A stretch of DNA of 64,000 bases from Volvox africanus (GCA_030268105.1 BSDZ01000080.1:124001-188000), one strand, 5' to 3'; counted from the first letter of the stretch, positions 1 through 12,337 are shown. Notes: generated by a model not told the origin, from the sequence alone. Numbers and translations: made by a program.

Positions 1-149
1 AATTTTCTTGCCAATTGGAAGTCTGTGCTCCGCGGAATTTATGCCTGTCTGCCATCGTCTGGCAGTGCTTACATATGTTCCAGTCCGGTGTTGTACTGAT
101 TGCGTCTGCGTGGGGTTTTCAAGAACATCTGCTATGTACGAAAAATGCA

Positions 150-3100
150 GACTTTGGAGGGCTTTATTAACCAAATTTTCGACAAGGCGCTCATCGAGAC
201 GACGTTCAGTGAGATGTACGCCAACCTATGCAAGTAAGAGCGGTTGATTTGTGCATAGATTCCGGGGAGAGGGACAGTAGGCAAGCCAGTGGAAGAATTG
301 GTGTGTAGAGGCCACTATAATTGGAATGATGCCGACAGGACGAGTCCATTAGAATTTTATGTTGTTTCAGTAATTCTGAAACTCTTTTCTGACAGGTTCC
401 CTCCTGATTTGGCCGGTTCTTCGTCTGCAGGGAAATCCACCCATCCCTGCCGCAGTTCCCCTCAAACGACCCCAACAATCAGAAGCCGGTTGACTTCAGG
501 CGTCTGTTGCTTAACAAGTGTCAGCAAGAGTTTGAGGACGGTGTGGCAGCCATGAAAAAGGTCAAGGAGCGCGAGGAACATAATAAAGAGGAGGCGGAGA
601 AAGAAAAGCAGGGCAAAGAGAAGGCAGCGAGCGCTTTGGCAGATAATGGCAAGGCACGTATGACTTCGGCCGTGGCTCATGGCATCGTTCAGGGCTCGAG
701 AGCGTTTACACGAAGGCTGAAAAGGGGGATATTGATGTTGAAAGCCAAGATATTGTCGGATCGCTAACGTCTGAACCCAAGCATAGTATGCAGTCGCTTA
801 CCTTGCTTCCTATGTTAGCCCACGGCCGCTGGTCCGCCTGAGTCTCCAGAGAATCTGAATGATAACTCGTCGCTTCATTAGTGTCCACGTTGCTTGACAT
901 TTTGCGGACCCGCAGCTGGAGGAGGGTGAGATCCCAGGTGCTGGGACTGGGGCGGCCGCCTCAACCGAAGATGCTCGTGTGAAGGCGCTGGCGGAGGCCG
1001 CCGAGGCGGAGCGGGAGCTCAAGGCTCGGCGTCGCATGCTTGGTAACATCCAGTTCATCGGGCAACTCTACAAGTGCGGGTTGCTGACGGAACGCATCAT
1101 CCACAGCTGCATTGTGCAGCTCCTTAATGATGAACTGTCTCCGCGTCCAGATGATATTGAGTGCTTATGCAAGCTACTTACGACTCTGGGCAAGCAGGTG
1201 CGGAGGTTATTGAGCTGTGTTGTACGGCTCTTGTCGGAATTTTGGCTGAGTGGCGCCGTAAGGTTTGCATTCTGCTCCTTGCATGTTACAGTTGGAGGAG
1301 CAGGTCAACAAGAAGGGTGCAGCCAACGGCAACCCACTCGACGTCTACTTCCAGCGCATGGAACGCCTGCGCAAGGGCTCAAACCTTGACTCGCGCATTA
1401 AGTTCGCTATCCAGGACGTCCTGGACCTGCGGGCTGCCAAGTGAGTGTTCTGCATAAGGCAAAACAGATTTGCGTGTCTGAACTTCAGTCACATTTCAAC
1501 GAGTTGAAGATGACGCGTTCTAGTTTTAATAGTAGTGATGAGTGTCGTTTCGCTATTCCAATATTGCAGTTTCAGCAACTGAATTACGGCTTGAAATACA
1601 TTGTTTTAACGCAGGTGGATCTCGCGCCGCAAGGTCGAGGGGCCCAAGCGCATTGAGGAGGTCCACCGCGAAGCGCAGCAGCAGATGGCTGCCCAGGCGT
1701 CCCGGGATCGTGAAGAGCGTTATGCACAGCAGAGGTAATTAGCTGGATTCGGACGAGGACTGCTTTGAGTAGATTATTTCGCTTCGCTGAAGGCATTGCT
1801 GGATATTGAGTGAGTCGCTAATTACGGCTGTACGTCCCTGTTCTTATTCTGTTGTCCAGGGGTCCAGGCGGTCGCGGTGGCCCAGGCATGGGCGGGCGCG
1901 ATGCGCCTCCTCCACCCGGTAGGTTCGGCGGGACTTCACAGGATGAGGCCCGGCTCATGAGCCGTGGGGAGGTGCCTAGACCGCTGCGTGGTGCCGGCAT
2001 GGATCGCCAGGCCAGCTCCGAGGTCAACCTGCGCCCTTCCTTCTTGGCTAGCAAGCGGTGAGGTATCGTATTAAGCTAATGGCATGGCGGTATGTTATAG
2101 ACATCTTGTGATCAGATGCATGACTTCCGAGCATTGTGCTTAGCATCCATCACCAACGATTTTTGGGCATTCGTTTCCAATTATTGCAGTACGGGCAGCC
2201 CTGCCCAGCCAGGTGGGGTCGTCGCGGCAGCTGCGGCCAGTGCACGAGAGGCTGCAGCAGCCGCTGCCCGGATACACGTATCTGCAGCTGTCACCGTGGC
2301 CCAGGCACCGATACGCGAGGAGCGGCCGGCGGCTCCAGCATCCACTACCATGAGCGAAGAGGTGGCCCGAAAGAAGGGTAAGGCACGATGGCGTTATGTA
2401 TGCCATTTCAGCTCGCAGATATGTCCAATCACTGGTTCAGGTGAAAGCGCCAAACACATGCGGCAAACGTTGCTTGACACACAAATTCGACACCTGCACT
2501 AATGCGACCATGCTAAAACGTTGGCTTAAAAGATGTACCGGTAGACCGAAGCGATAGGATTATCGTCATTGCATGACAGCTTGAAGCAGTTACCTGACTG
2601 TGTTACGAAGGTGCGTCCTGGGTGAAGGAGCTGTACGAAGTAAAGGAGAAGGCAGCAGCAGCCGACAGCCTTGCGGGCTTTAAGGCGGCGGGTGCCCTTA
2701 TGGGCGTCGTCCTTGCGGCCGCCTTGCGGGAAGCCTTCGAAGTCCGTGGCATTGACATGGCAAACCGCCTGGACTTCCTTAAGGTAACTGAACGCTGGAA
2801 AAGGCATGAAGCTTTTCTTGCACCTAACCGAACAATCTGGCATTGGCATGTTGCATCAGTATAAAGCTGGTACTCATTTCTTGACAAATGTTGTTGCGTT
2901 TCTGCTGTCTTTACCTGTGCAGGAGTTGCTGGTGGAGCAGTTGACGTCTACCGAGGGCGTCCTGAATTCCTCTATGCTGGAGGATGCTTTTGGCAGGCAG
3001 GTGTTTAGGCGGAAACTTGTGTGCACATTACAGCGGTTAAGTGCCGCATGTGATGTTGCGCTGCAGTTCCTAGATAGGTTTTAGATGCCTTTGGGAATTT

Positions 3101-3918
3101 GTGTTGTTTTAACTTGTGCAGCGGATGTATTCAGACTGGCATTTGAGATTATTAGATGCCTGTCTCGCGGATCGCTGGTCCTTCCTTTTATCAGCACTCT
3201 GGCTGGACATATATTGCGCAGGTTCATGGGGGAGCTGGATACTTGGTACGAGGACAACCCCAAGGCAGCAGGTATGACATTGTTATGCGGTTGCTTAAGC
3301 CCACGTGCAGTTGAGAAACACAGGTGGGCAACGATTGTTGCCCTCATATATGGAGGGCGCTATAGGAGGCTACGCACGTTCCAAGCACGATAACTATCAT
3401 CAACTTGGCTTGCAGGCGTCGCGGCCAAGGCTGTCGGGCAGCTGGCGGCGCAAGGTCACATTAGCCTCGGGCCCTGCCTGCGGCCCATCCTTGATGCAAA
3501 AAGCTTAGGTGGCGACGACGATGATGGTGGGGCCGCGTCGGACCTTCCTCCTCTAGTGGAGAGCGGTGTTGCCGGGCATGACATCCTTGGAAATGTCCTC
3601 CAGGCGGTAAGTTCATGGTTCCGATGGATATCATTTTATAATGCAATTTGCTTGGTTTGTGTTTCAATTCAACACTGGCATCGCGCACGGGGTGGTGTGG
3701 ATGCTATAAGGTATGTGAGTCCCTATGATGTGCCTGAGAATGCATTTATTAAAGGGGACATTTTTCGATGCGCTTTTCGCTGTTAGGCATGTGATACCGG
3801 TGGTGCGGACAAGGCGGCGGAGCTATGGCGGGCATCCGGACTTGAAGCATCACGATTTTTTGACATGCCGGAGGACGTGGAGTTCCTGGTCGGGAAGTTC
3901 GCGTTCCTGAGCGGGTGA
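150..3918 (+). CDS. eIF4G-type translation initiation factor, 3' part (5' end outside window)
   Basis: This is the scaffold of the cap-binding complex in cytosolic translation initiation, recognised from its MIF4G domain. Exon about 150-233 encodes the motif FDKALIETTFSEMYANLC, the classic MIF4G start. Exon about 431-652 continues with LLLNKCQQEFEDG and a long Lys/Glu helix. Exon about 915-1196 has GNIQFIGQLYKCGLLTERII and a second helical pair ending LCKLLTTLGKQ. Exons about 1291-1440 and 1615-1735 carry the last MIF4G helices (VYFQRMERLRKG, then ISRRKVEGPKRIEEV). A Gly/Pro/Arg-rich linker (about 1860-2058) and an Ala-rich segment (about 2190-2375) follow, then helical C-terminal exons (about 2610-2782, 2922-3000, 3225-3273, 3412-3605) in the place of an MA3-type region. 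The last exon ends PEDVEFLVGKFAFLSG before TGA at 3916-3918. The family call is firm. Borders after 2,100 are less certain, and I cannot tell eIF4G from eIFiso4G without the N-terminus. Confidence 0.85.
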
Positions 3919-6227
3919 TGCACATAGTATGCGGTGCAACTCTCTGGCGGATCTCAGTGAGGATCATGATACGAGCCTGTTGCAGCATAGAAAACTTTGG
4001 ATGCGCGTGTTATAGCGGCTGGCTTGGTGTCTGAAGGGCTGTTTGTGGCAAAGTGAGATAGGTTATTTGTTTGTATAGATTGGGGTGAGGTGTGCGAGGG
4101 TGGCAGTCATGTCCATCTCGCTGTAGCATCGGGTCATCTGGCTTTCCTGACTACCCGTCGCTGGCTTTTGTCGTATTTGTCGTAAGCAGAGCAAACGGCA
4201 ATCCAGGGTGCACGGCAGGAGCGGATCTGTTACTAGACAGGGAGGAGTATCGAAACGAGCATTAGGTGGTAGGAAGTCGCTGGTCCGTATATGCACGCCG
4301 CATTGGACTGTCCCTAGTACTGAAGATGGACAGGCGTCAGGCGCTTTTCGCTTGGGTAGGTGCGGCGGCGCATACGGGGCAGGCTTGGGCGCATGGTCAG
4401 GATATACTGGTTTCCCGTCCATAGGGGGTACATGTCCTGCAGTCGGTTAAATCAATCGCACGGGTGTCGGTCTGCGCAGGAAGGCAACTGCTACACAGCA
4501 CGGCTTTGCGTGCACATGGTGGTGCCGAGAATTTTGCATGTAGCTACCAATTCCTTCCTGGGCATTCGTCCTGTGTCTGATCACTAAAGGTGATGCCTCG
4601 TGCGAACAGGGATGTATGGGCAACACACGCAGGCCTTTGCCCATGGAAGTCATAAATCCAGGTATCATGGCGCGCCGACGTTCGTTTTTTATATTTTTGA
4701 GTCACGACCGTTTCCCTCGAAAATTTAGAGGGTCGACGCCAGGAAAGCAGTTAATGGCGGGGACGGCGCCGTGCATGATGACGACCTGTGAGCGGGTCCA
4801 CATGACCTGAAAGAATTTTAAGTAGCTGCACTGCTTTCTTCCGACACCCTATCGGTTCATCACTTGAACAATTATCACGATGCCAAATATCGGCCATACG
4901 ATGACACTGAATCTGCGTTCATATGACTGATTATGTCGGAAGGGTAGAGTTGTGTTTTGATAGAGCTAGCGAGGGTTAGGGCCCCAAAATAGTATCTCAA
5001 TTCCCGACCATGTCTTCAAATCTCAGGTGGTGGTAATCGCTAACGCCAGGTCAATTTCCTGGTTGCGTACAGTACCAAACCAACAGCTGCAGAAAAAAGG
5101 TTCAAGTCTTCCTTGTCCTTGCGATCTGCTCTTTTGATGTCTTGCACTGCTGCGGTAATCTGACATGTCGAAACGTGTCGAAAGGAATAAGTTGTTGAGC
5201 AATACGCTGCAGGTATATGAACCTGAATATATGGCCCAGTCGTATACTTTCCAGTGATAAAACGTTTACACGGTTAGTGTTAGTTGAATTGCTGACCTTC
5301 TAATAACCCGGGGTGCAAGCACCCGCTACCCGACATCCTCTGACTCCTGGAGTCCTCGTGACTTGAGCAACTTGGACCCTCAATTTTTCAATGGGATGCC
5401 TTAGCCAAGCCTGACATTGATCGGGGCACCACATTCATTTGCCCAACCAGGAATGGAGTTAAAGCCGCCATTGATCCGGCATTGATTCCACTGGATGCTG
5501 GCGGTGGGTGCTGAACCCGGGAAAATCACTGATTTCGGACAAGTGAACATGGGTGAACGGATGAGGGTGCCCCAAAATACAGGGACTGCCAGGTACCGGC
5601 CACGGATCTGACCATCCAACCGCCTGTTCCCCCACCTGGACGTGTTTGCTTGTCCTAACGCCCCTCAACGCAACAGCACATTGATCTGACTGATGCCTGC
5701 TTCTCAACCTAGTAACTTCAAGGATTATCTTTCCTCAAGGATGAACGGTCATATGAGCTCTTCAATGGATTCGACAAGCCGGATATCATACCTGCCCAAA
5801 TAAATGTGTACCGCTGGCCGCCAATATTTCATGCGGCCTGGCAACATGTGGGCATGCTTCAACTCGATCGCTCCAACCCAACGAACAAATCTTCTTCACG
5901 TCTTCATGCTCGCTGTTGGAGGCTTCATACCCATCAGCCCCTTACTCTCATGACAAACACGCGAAAGGAATACATGGAAACACCCACCCAGCACATTAAC
6001 CGAACGGCACCTCGACGGCGCGAGCGCATGTCATTTCCCAGGAAATCTTCCACAATAATATTATCTTCTGTAACAATCTTCTACAACTGCCGAACAGCGC
6101 GCGATACCTGCGACACATCCTCTTATGCACTTCCATGTGACAACGTCCATTTTTTGGCGATTAGCGATTGCACCCTCCGCAATGAAGCAGGCGGCGGTTG
6201 GGAACGCCAGCCATGCATATGTGGAGA
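3919..6227. other. Convergent intergenic region / 3' UTRs
   Basis: This stretch lies between the stop codons of the eIF4G gene (+) and the TRIC gene (-), so it must hold both 3' UTRs. Several open frames of 60-180 codons cross it, but none resembles a known family or has exon-like codon use. Two perfect inverted repeats lie close together at 5311-5324 (6-bp arms, 2-base loop) and 5342-5354 (6-bp arms, 1-base loop). I see no other structure. Confidence 0.5.
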
Positions 6228-8653
6228 CTACTTGGTCTTCTTGCTTTCCTGCTTCTTTCCGTTCTTGACACTGCAACTGTCAGCTTGGACCACAACGTTC
6301 TGCACGCAGCGAACATATAGAACCATGTTGTCAGAATAGCGTCAATCCATACCGCCCGTGTTGATATATACCGCAATGCATGGTAACATGGGCGCCGTGC
6401 TGATTTCAGGATTTTAGGCAAAGACCGCGGCCCTCACCACCACATGAGCAATATGCCGACTTACCTTTCCAGATGCAGCTGGCTTTACCGATGCGATTTC
6501 CAAGACACCTGCCTTTGACTGCGAGCTCACGGTGCTGGTGGACCGCTGTGGCTGCTGCAACGGCTTTAAATTGCCGCCAGCGGCAGGGGCAGGAGCCTGC
6601 TGCTTGACTGACTTGGCAGATGGTTGGCTCAACGCCGCCTTTTTGGCTGCTTTCGAGGCAGCAGGCAACGCGTTCTCCGTTGGCATGGGTACCAAACTGC
6701 ACGGGGTGGTAGCGGCAAGTTGGGTCGGCTCAAGTCAAGCATGGATCGTATGGACACCCAAAATAGCTACGCAGCCAAAACGGCCTGTCCGCGCATGCAA
6801 CCATTACATCGATGCCCAACGCTACATCTGCAAGCTCGCGGATTACCTGAGAGCGTGCGCAATCTTGGCCACGGGGTAAGTAAAGTCGGTGACGCCAGAG
6901 CCGAATAAATCGCTGAGGACACTGTGGATGAGCTGCGGGTAGGGGCACAGAGGGATGGTAAAAGCGACGGCGCCCAGGGAGATCACATTGACTACACGGT
7001 CATTAGGTTCGGATTGAAAACGACGTCCGCCCCCATGCAATTTCGCTAACGTGGCAGTCGGCTACTACCCAGCACATGAAGAGGCTAGCATTTTTTCATC
7101 CACGAAACCCCCCTTGCCTGGGCAAGTAAGCGTCCACGTATATTAACACCCCGTGCAGTGTCTCCCACTTCTGTAAGCTTTTGCTTAATGTATAAAGCTA
7201 AACCTTTTGCTAAATGTCCCATTAACCTGCTCATCCTCACTCACCAGTACCGTAATGACAATGGCTGCAGCCTCCTGGCTAGTCAGCAGGCTGGTATACT
7301 TGCAGGCTACCCAGTAGCCCGCTGCCGCCAGTGCTGCACTTCGCCACACGAAGGTGGGCACACTGGCTTCCGCGGCCCCTTGCAGACCGCCCCAATGATA
7401 CCGCATTGCGTCTACCAGGAGCTTGCCTCCTGAACCCGCCAGCGTGCCCAAAATCAGGGGCGCTGCAATCACCCCCGGGAACAGCACCACGGCCAGCTCC
7501 ACCTATACGTGCGATGTGACCAGGAAGCACACCGGCTTAGCAGCAACGCCTGACATCCAAAGCAGCCCGTTCGTAATGGCTGTTTATACCGCAGTTTATA
7601 CCGTAGTTTATACCGTCTCCTTTTCCGTTTCTAGTTATTTCATGACTTTCTTTGACTTAACTTAGGGAATGCACCACCTTGACTTACTCACCCGGTGAAT
7701 GATGAGGTTCGCCCGCAGGAACGTGAGACAAAGTTTCGTGATCATCTACAGCCAATGAACGGAAGCCGATTTGGCATTAGAAGGAGAAGAATGTACCTAT
7801 CCCACGTACAAATTGACAAATAGATGGAGAAGCCCCAAAAGATGCAGTCTCGGCACATGCGCCAACCCGAGAGTTTGATAGATTTGACAAACAGAAAACT
7901 GTGTCGGGCTTTGATTGTAGCGAACGCGATAATGTTTCGCTAGCACACCATCCTAACCCTGCCTCCACCAATCACCTTAACAGGCGGCACAGAATGAATG
8001 CGGCCAACAATGTTGAAGGGCGAGTAGACCATTAACCACCTGCCCGGAAAGTGTAAGAAGTGTCAGGGCACACAGATGTGATGGCCGCAAGGTCCGGGCC
8101 CTGACCCATTGGTCTGAGCTCACCAGCAAATAAACCATGTGACACCAAGGGAATTATTTGCCAAAATGCTAATCGGTGCCTTCACCGGGTCCTGCAAAAA
8201 GAGACCGCAGCTGAAACGGCCGTCCAGAGAGCATATGGAGACACGTAGCCACACCGCACCATCATCAGAATGGACGTGATAACTCCCCCTCCAAATCCAG
8301 CAAGAAACGTTATCTGCATGTGTGACAGGCAAGGTAATACGGTTAGATCAAGGAGCGATCCTGTCGCATAGCGACCAACACCAACAGGCTTTATGCACCA
8401 GTTGCCAACCAAGCGCATCAACTCCAGCATAATGTGGCGCATATGGATTACCTAAGAACCATGCAGAACGTACCCAAAAGTGCACCAAGAAGCGATGCTT
8501 GAACTCCGGCGCAAGCGCGGCAAGGAACAGACAATGACCAACCAGAGCATATTCATTTGGAATTGTTGTATACGCATTATAAAGATCGGTCAAGTTCGAA
8601 ACTTTAAGGAAAGGCTGCAGCGTAGCACGAGCACTAGCTAGAATGTCGTCCAT
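6228..8653 (-). CDS. TRIC-type (TMEM38-like) intracellular cation channel
   Basis: Nine exons join in phase to a protein of about 343 residues: 8653-8474, 8313-8260, 8191-8124, 8039-7976, 7745-7692, 7502-7245, 6932-6847, 6696-6465, 6263-6228. TRIC proteins are trimeric K+ channels of the ER/SR that balance charge during Ca2+ release. The family pattern is visible: a first membrane segment (ALVGHCLFLAALAPEF), a Gly-rich kinked helix (FLAGFGGGVITSILM), the Trp-Trp helix ending in a conserved Pro (WWLMVYSPFNIVGRIH), a basic amphipathic helix (TKLCLTFLRANLIIHR), and a second Gly-rich helix (LILGTLAGSGGKLLVD) followed by a long hydrophobic segment. The tail is Ala/Pro/Lys-rich and ends KKTK, a dilysine (KKxx) ER-retrieval signal. 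The last exon depends on an AAG acceptor at 6264; using the CAG a few bases upstream would change the frame and lose KKTK. Family assignment is by topology and motifs, not by alignment. Confidence 0.72.
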
Positions 8654-8902
8654 TCTTGTGAGAGTAATTAATCAATAGCATATGCTCAAATTAATTTGGG
8701 TTGTCGTCATATGCTAGTTTTCAGTTGGTAGGCTAGGAGACAATCCGTACATTGCCGTACGCAGCAAACGGTGTGAATGGATTGCATGGCGCTTAAGCAT
8801 TACTAGCTATCCATACCAACAACAGACAGGTTGGTTGCTATTAACATACCGCTCTTTGTCTTGATCTACCTTTCGAAGCAGCTTGGGGTCTTCCCACAAG
8901 AA
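8654..8902. promoter_or_regulatory. Short divergent intergenic region (TRIC / clpS)
   Basis: Only 249 bp separate the ATG of the TRIC gene (-) from the likely ATG of ClpS (+). Both 5' UTRs and both core promoters must fit here unless one start is wrong, so it is inferred to be a bidirectional promoter. I see no clear TATA box in a convincing position. Confidence 0.4.
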
Positions 8903-10050
8903 ATGGCCACGAGCGTCCTCCGGCCGCCTCCTGTCACTGTTGCTCCTCGTGCGCCTTCTTTAGCTGTGGTATGTTACATCACCGTGCTCAGGGCTTGCAA
9001 TTCGCGCGAACTGTCAGTTTTCGCGGTAGTTCAAGGTTAGCCTTGCCTGACTTTCTGCAGGCGGCCCTGCCAAGACTACCATGCTGGGGCTTGAGGCGCG
9101 CAAGCTTTGGTGGGTTTTATTAATAACAATGTAGCCTCTTCCATCTTTCAACGTATATGCCATGTTGTTGAAGGCTCTTTTGCCTTCAGCCGCGCTGAAA
9201 GCATAATGCGTATTTGCCAATACAGATAATACGTCTCGATTGCGACAGAACACCCGAAGCTGTGTGCAGATGCGCGCTGGGAGGCCTGGGCTCCTAGACT
9301 CCCCAACGATAACGTCGCAACCGGAGCAAGGGTGAGCGCGCAAGGCCTGGCAACCGTATTCAATACTTTTATTTATTTTCCAAAGTTGTTGAGTCATAAT
9401 GTTTTTTATGAATAATTGGTTTGGTCTTGCGGGTCGAACACTTTTACCTGGCACCCATTGTTTAGTTGGATCAATATCACGTTCAAGAACATTTGGCGTC
9501 CCTTAGCAAATCAATGAAGTTATGCAATTTACTTCCTGTTGCCTTTGATTTGTTGCTGGTTTGGCCATCAGGACGGAACGGGTTTACAAGCGACCACCTA
9601 TCTATAAGGTATTCCTGCATAACGACAATTATAACAAGCGCGAGTAAGTTGCGGAAGTGTTTTGTTCGTGTTAACGTACTGCCCGTGGCCTAATACCCCA
9701 CGCCTTGCCCTTCTAGATATGTCGTCAAAGTTCTGTTAAAGGTTGTCCAAGAGATAAGCGTTGATGACGCAGTTACAGTTATGCAGGTGGGTGGCCTATG
9801 GGGGAGACACTTGGGAATGGTCAAGGCGATAGGGTCAGCGCATGAGGCTCATACCCAGCTTTGGTACGCTCATTTTGTATCAGTTGTTTCTAGTACACTC
9901 AGTTGGTGTTCAATTTCATGGGTTTCGCAGGAAGCTCACGAGACTGGCGTTGCTCTGGTTGTAGCTTGTCCCCAGGAGAACGCTGAGCGATATTGTGAAG
10001 GCCTGCGCCTGAATGGCCTCACATCGACTATTGAGCCAGCTGGTTGCTAG
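8903..10050 (+). CDS. clpS: ClpS, N-degron adaptor of the Clp protease (plastid type)
   Basis: ClpS binds proteins with destabilising N-terminal residues and delivers them to the Clp AAA+ unfoldase (ClpC in plastids). The core is certain: exon 9572-9643 encodes IYKVFLHNDNYNKRE, exon 9717-9786 encodes YVVKVLLKVV and the helix up to VTVMQ, and exon 9931-10050 encodes EAHETGVALVVACPQ, ending GLTSTIEPAGC and TAG. The Asn-Asp pair and the His of EAH match the residues that hold the N-degron amino group in characterised ClpS proteins, so the substrate pocket looks intact. The N-terminus is weaker. The best phase-consistent model is ATG 8903, exon 8903-8948, then 9061-9109. It gives only about 32 residues before the core and uses a poor donor, so no convincing plastid transit peptide is visible and an upstream exon may be missing. 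The intron 9110-9571 contains an antisense open frame. Confidence 0.88.
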
Positions 10051-12169
10051 GCATCGCTTGCGTGATTTTCAGATCCAGCCTTTTTCTGATGCCTTCGGAT
10101 CTAGTTGCTGAGCCGTAAGGTTAGTGCTCGTTCGTCTTGAGAGGAGGGCTATCGCGCTTCCACAAACTGTGAGCCTGTGGACGTTTGGAGTGCCGTTTGG
10201 AGGGGTCTTTCCTGCCTCATGAGGTTGCGGTGGAATATTGCATTTCTTATTTCCCTCTTACATTTAGCGGAGTGGAGTGTCATCACTATGCTGCGCCTCG
10301 AATGCCAAGAAAGTATAGAGCAGGTTGGCTTGGAAGGTCACCTCAGCGTTGCAGGGGCAGCTGATCGGGTGGTGCCGGATGAAGTAGTGGCAGCAGGGAG
10401 CCTCATGGAGGTGCCATTGATATCAAGGCGTCCTCCCGCTTCACCGTCCACGTGAGCTCTTTTTGATTCAGACGCTGCGAGGTCGTGATGGCACAGGTTC
10501 TAAAACCTATTATCCAGTACAGCGCAGTGGTTCCGTCTGGAGAGTTACTTATTCCTTGGCAAACTTTCGTGTTCATTGGCGAGAACCCTGGAACATTGCG
10601 GTGATGCATGAAATGTGCGTCTGGTCTTGATCTCTGTATGGTAAGGATGTAGCGGCCTGGTGCTGGGCCTGAAGCGCTGGCTGGCATGTGTATGTGTGAG
10701 CATGTGAGTGTCATTATGTCCCGAGGACGCGAAAAGCACTTTTTTAATGAGAGGCTAAGTAGTGCTCTGCGTGATCTCTCTCGGGTTGTATTTAAATGAG
10801 GTGGTATCGGAGTGAAAATTCGACCCGTCGTGTGCTGTAGCGGGTGTACGAAAGGAAGAAAGAATTGCCGGCCTAGCAGGTCGCATGTGCCGAAGTTGTG
10901 TGCTCAGTGCGTAAATGCGAGTGTGATATGACAACGTAGGTAAGTGGTGTTCCGTGGAAGGGACGGAAAGGGTGTAACACGGAGTAAGGCGCATGGGTTT
11001 CGCACGGGCTTGGATTTCGGTGTTTCATTAGCAAAGCGAGCTCTGGTTTCACCGAAAGGGTGTCGCCTTTCATGTTGGTTATGTATAGGTTCGTTAATGC
11101 AGTCCACACGTGATTCCTAGGATGACGATTATGTCCTTTGCTTGGACGTTATGAGACGGCCGAGATTCCACAGCTTTGAACTCTCGTAGTATACATGTGT
11201 CTGCGCTTGGGCGGCCGCTCGTTGTAAAACAGCATATGCAAATACGATGTTTGATGCCAAAAGGTCAAGTGCACGTTATTAACCTTCGATTATCAACATT
11301 TTACTCGTTTACTCTTCCTCTACCAATGCAGATAGTGCATGCAGCCTTGGTTATAGCCAATCTAGTAGAGGCCGCATTCGCACAGGTTATGTACAGTAAA
11401 ATAGCCTCATGAGAGTAGACCCGTGAGGCCAGCTGCTTAATTAAGTCATTCCGAAATGCCACGTCACCTGGATATTGCTGCCACCCTCATATTCGTGTGG
11501 AGTTCGCTTGTATACCATGGCAACTGCCGCGGCAGCAGCTGCTCGGTGCTGCAGCCCCCATTGCCAGGCAACGCGACTCATCGTCTGACATACATATGAT
11601 GTCCAAACGAGGGCTAATGGCAGATGCATTTCTGGGAATGAGGAAATTTGCAAACCTCATACCCAGCACTTCAGTGAAATATCAGCAACGAAACTCCATA
11701 GCAATGAAAAATCCTAGCTCAATAATCTAGTGCTTCACACCACAATCCCTAGCCGTCGAGTGCGAGAGGTTAATCGCACAGCCTTTGCAACCCTAACTAG
11801 AACCTTGAGCTGATGAAAAATGCTGTTCACCGAAGGAGTGATGGCCCCCGGAGATCGCAGCAGCAAAATCCGTAATCGACAAAGTGAGAGTAGTTCACGG
11901 TTCACCAATTACCGGCACGCAATACCCCAAAGTTACCCACCCCTTAACTAAGCAGCGATAAAGGGGATATGTACGCCTCCATTGGCATGCAGCCAGCATT
12001 CACGTGGCCGACGTTTGCGCTCTCTAAATGCATGGTGATGAAGGATCACACCCGCTGTTGCAGGGCAGCGGGCAGCGCCCCCTGCTGCCCGCAACACATG
12101 CATGTGCATGAAAACATCTGATCGGGTTGTCCAATATATATAATTCCCGAGAAGTACATGTTCATGGCT
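10051..12169. other. Intergenic region, ClpS 3' UTR and ARM-gene 3' flank
   Basis: No supported gene. TGTAA motifs, the usual volvocine polyadenylation signal, occur on the + strand at 10973-10977 and 11223-11227. Either could end the ClpS transcript, giving a 3' UTR of about 0.9-1.2 kb, long but within the range seen in these algae. Small open frames here have no family features. Confidence 0.4.
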
Positions 12170-12174
12170 TTACA
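12170..12174 (-). terminator. Candidate TGTAA polyadenylation signal of the armadillo gene
   Basis: The plus strand reads TTACA, i.e. TGTAA on the minus strand, about 165 bases downstream of the armadillo-gene stop codon at 12338-12340. TGTAA is the usual polyadenylation signal in volvocine algae and the spacing is reasonable. The motif is short, so chance is possible. Confidence 0.4.
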
Positions 12175-12337
12175 AAAGTGACATGTAAACCTGTGTGTAG
12201 TACAATAATCACATAAACAAAACGAAAGAGCACATACATCGGCACACGCGCAAATGATAAATTCACTTGCGCCACCATTTCCTAAAAGCACTATAAGTTT
12301 TCTTACCGCATCCTCCTCCTCTACCCACGTCGGCATA

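Noticed and set aside
5806..6339. 177-codon plus-strand open frame
   Set aside because: It lies antisense to the end of the TRIC gene, has Thr/Arg/Cys-rich chance-like composition and no family motif.
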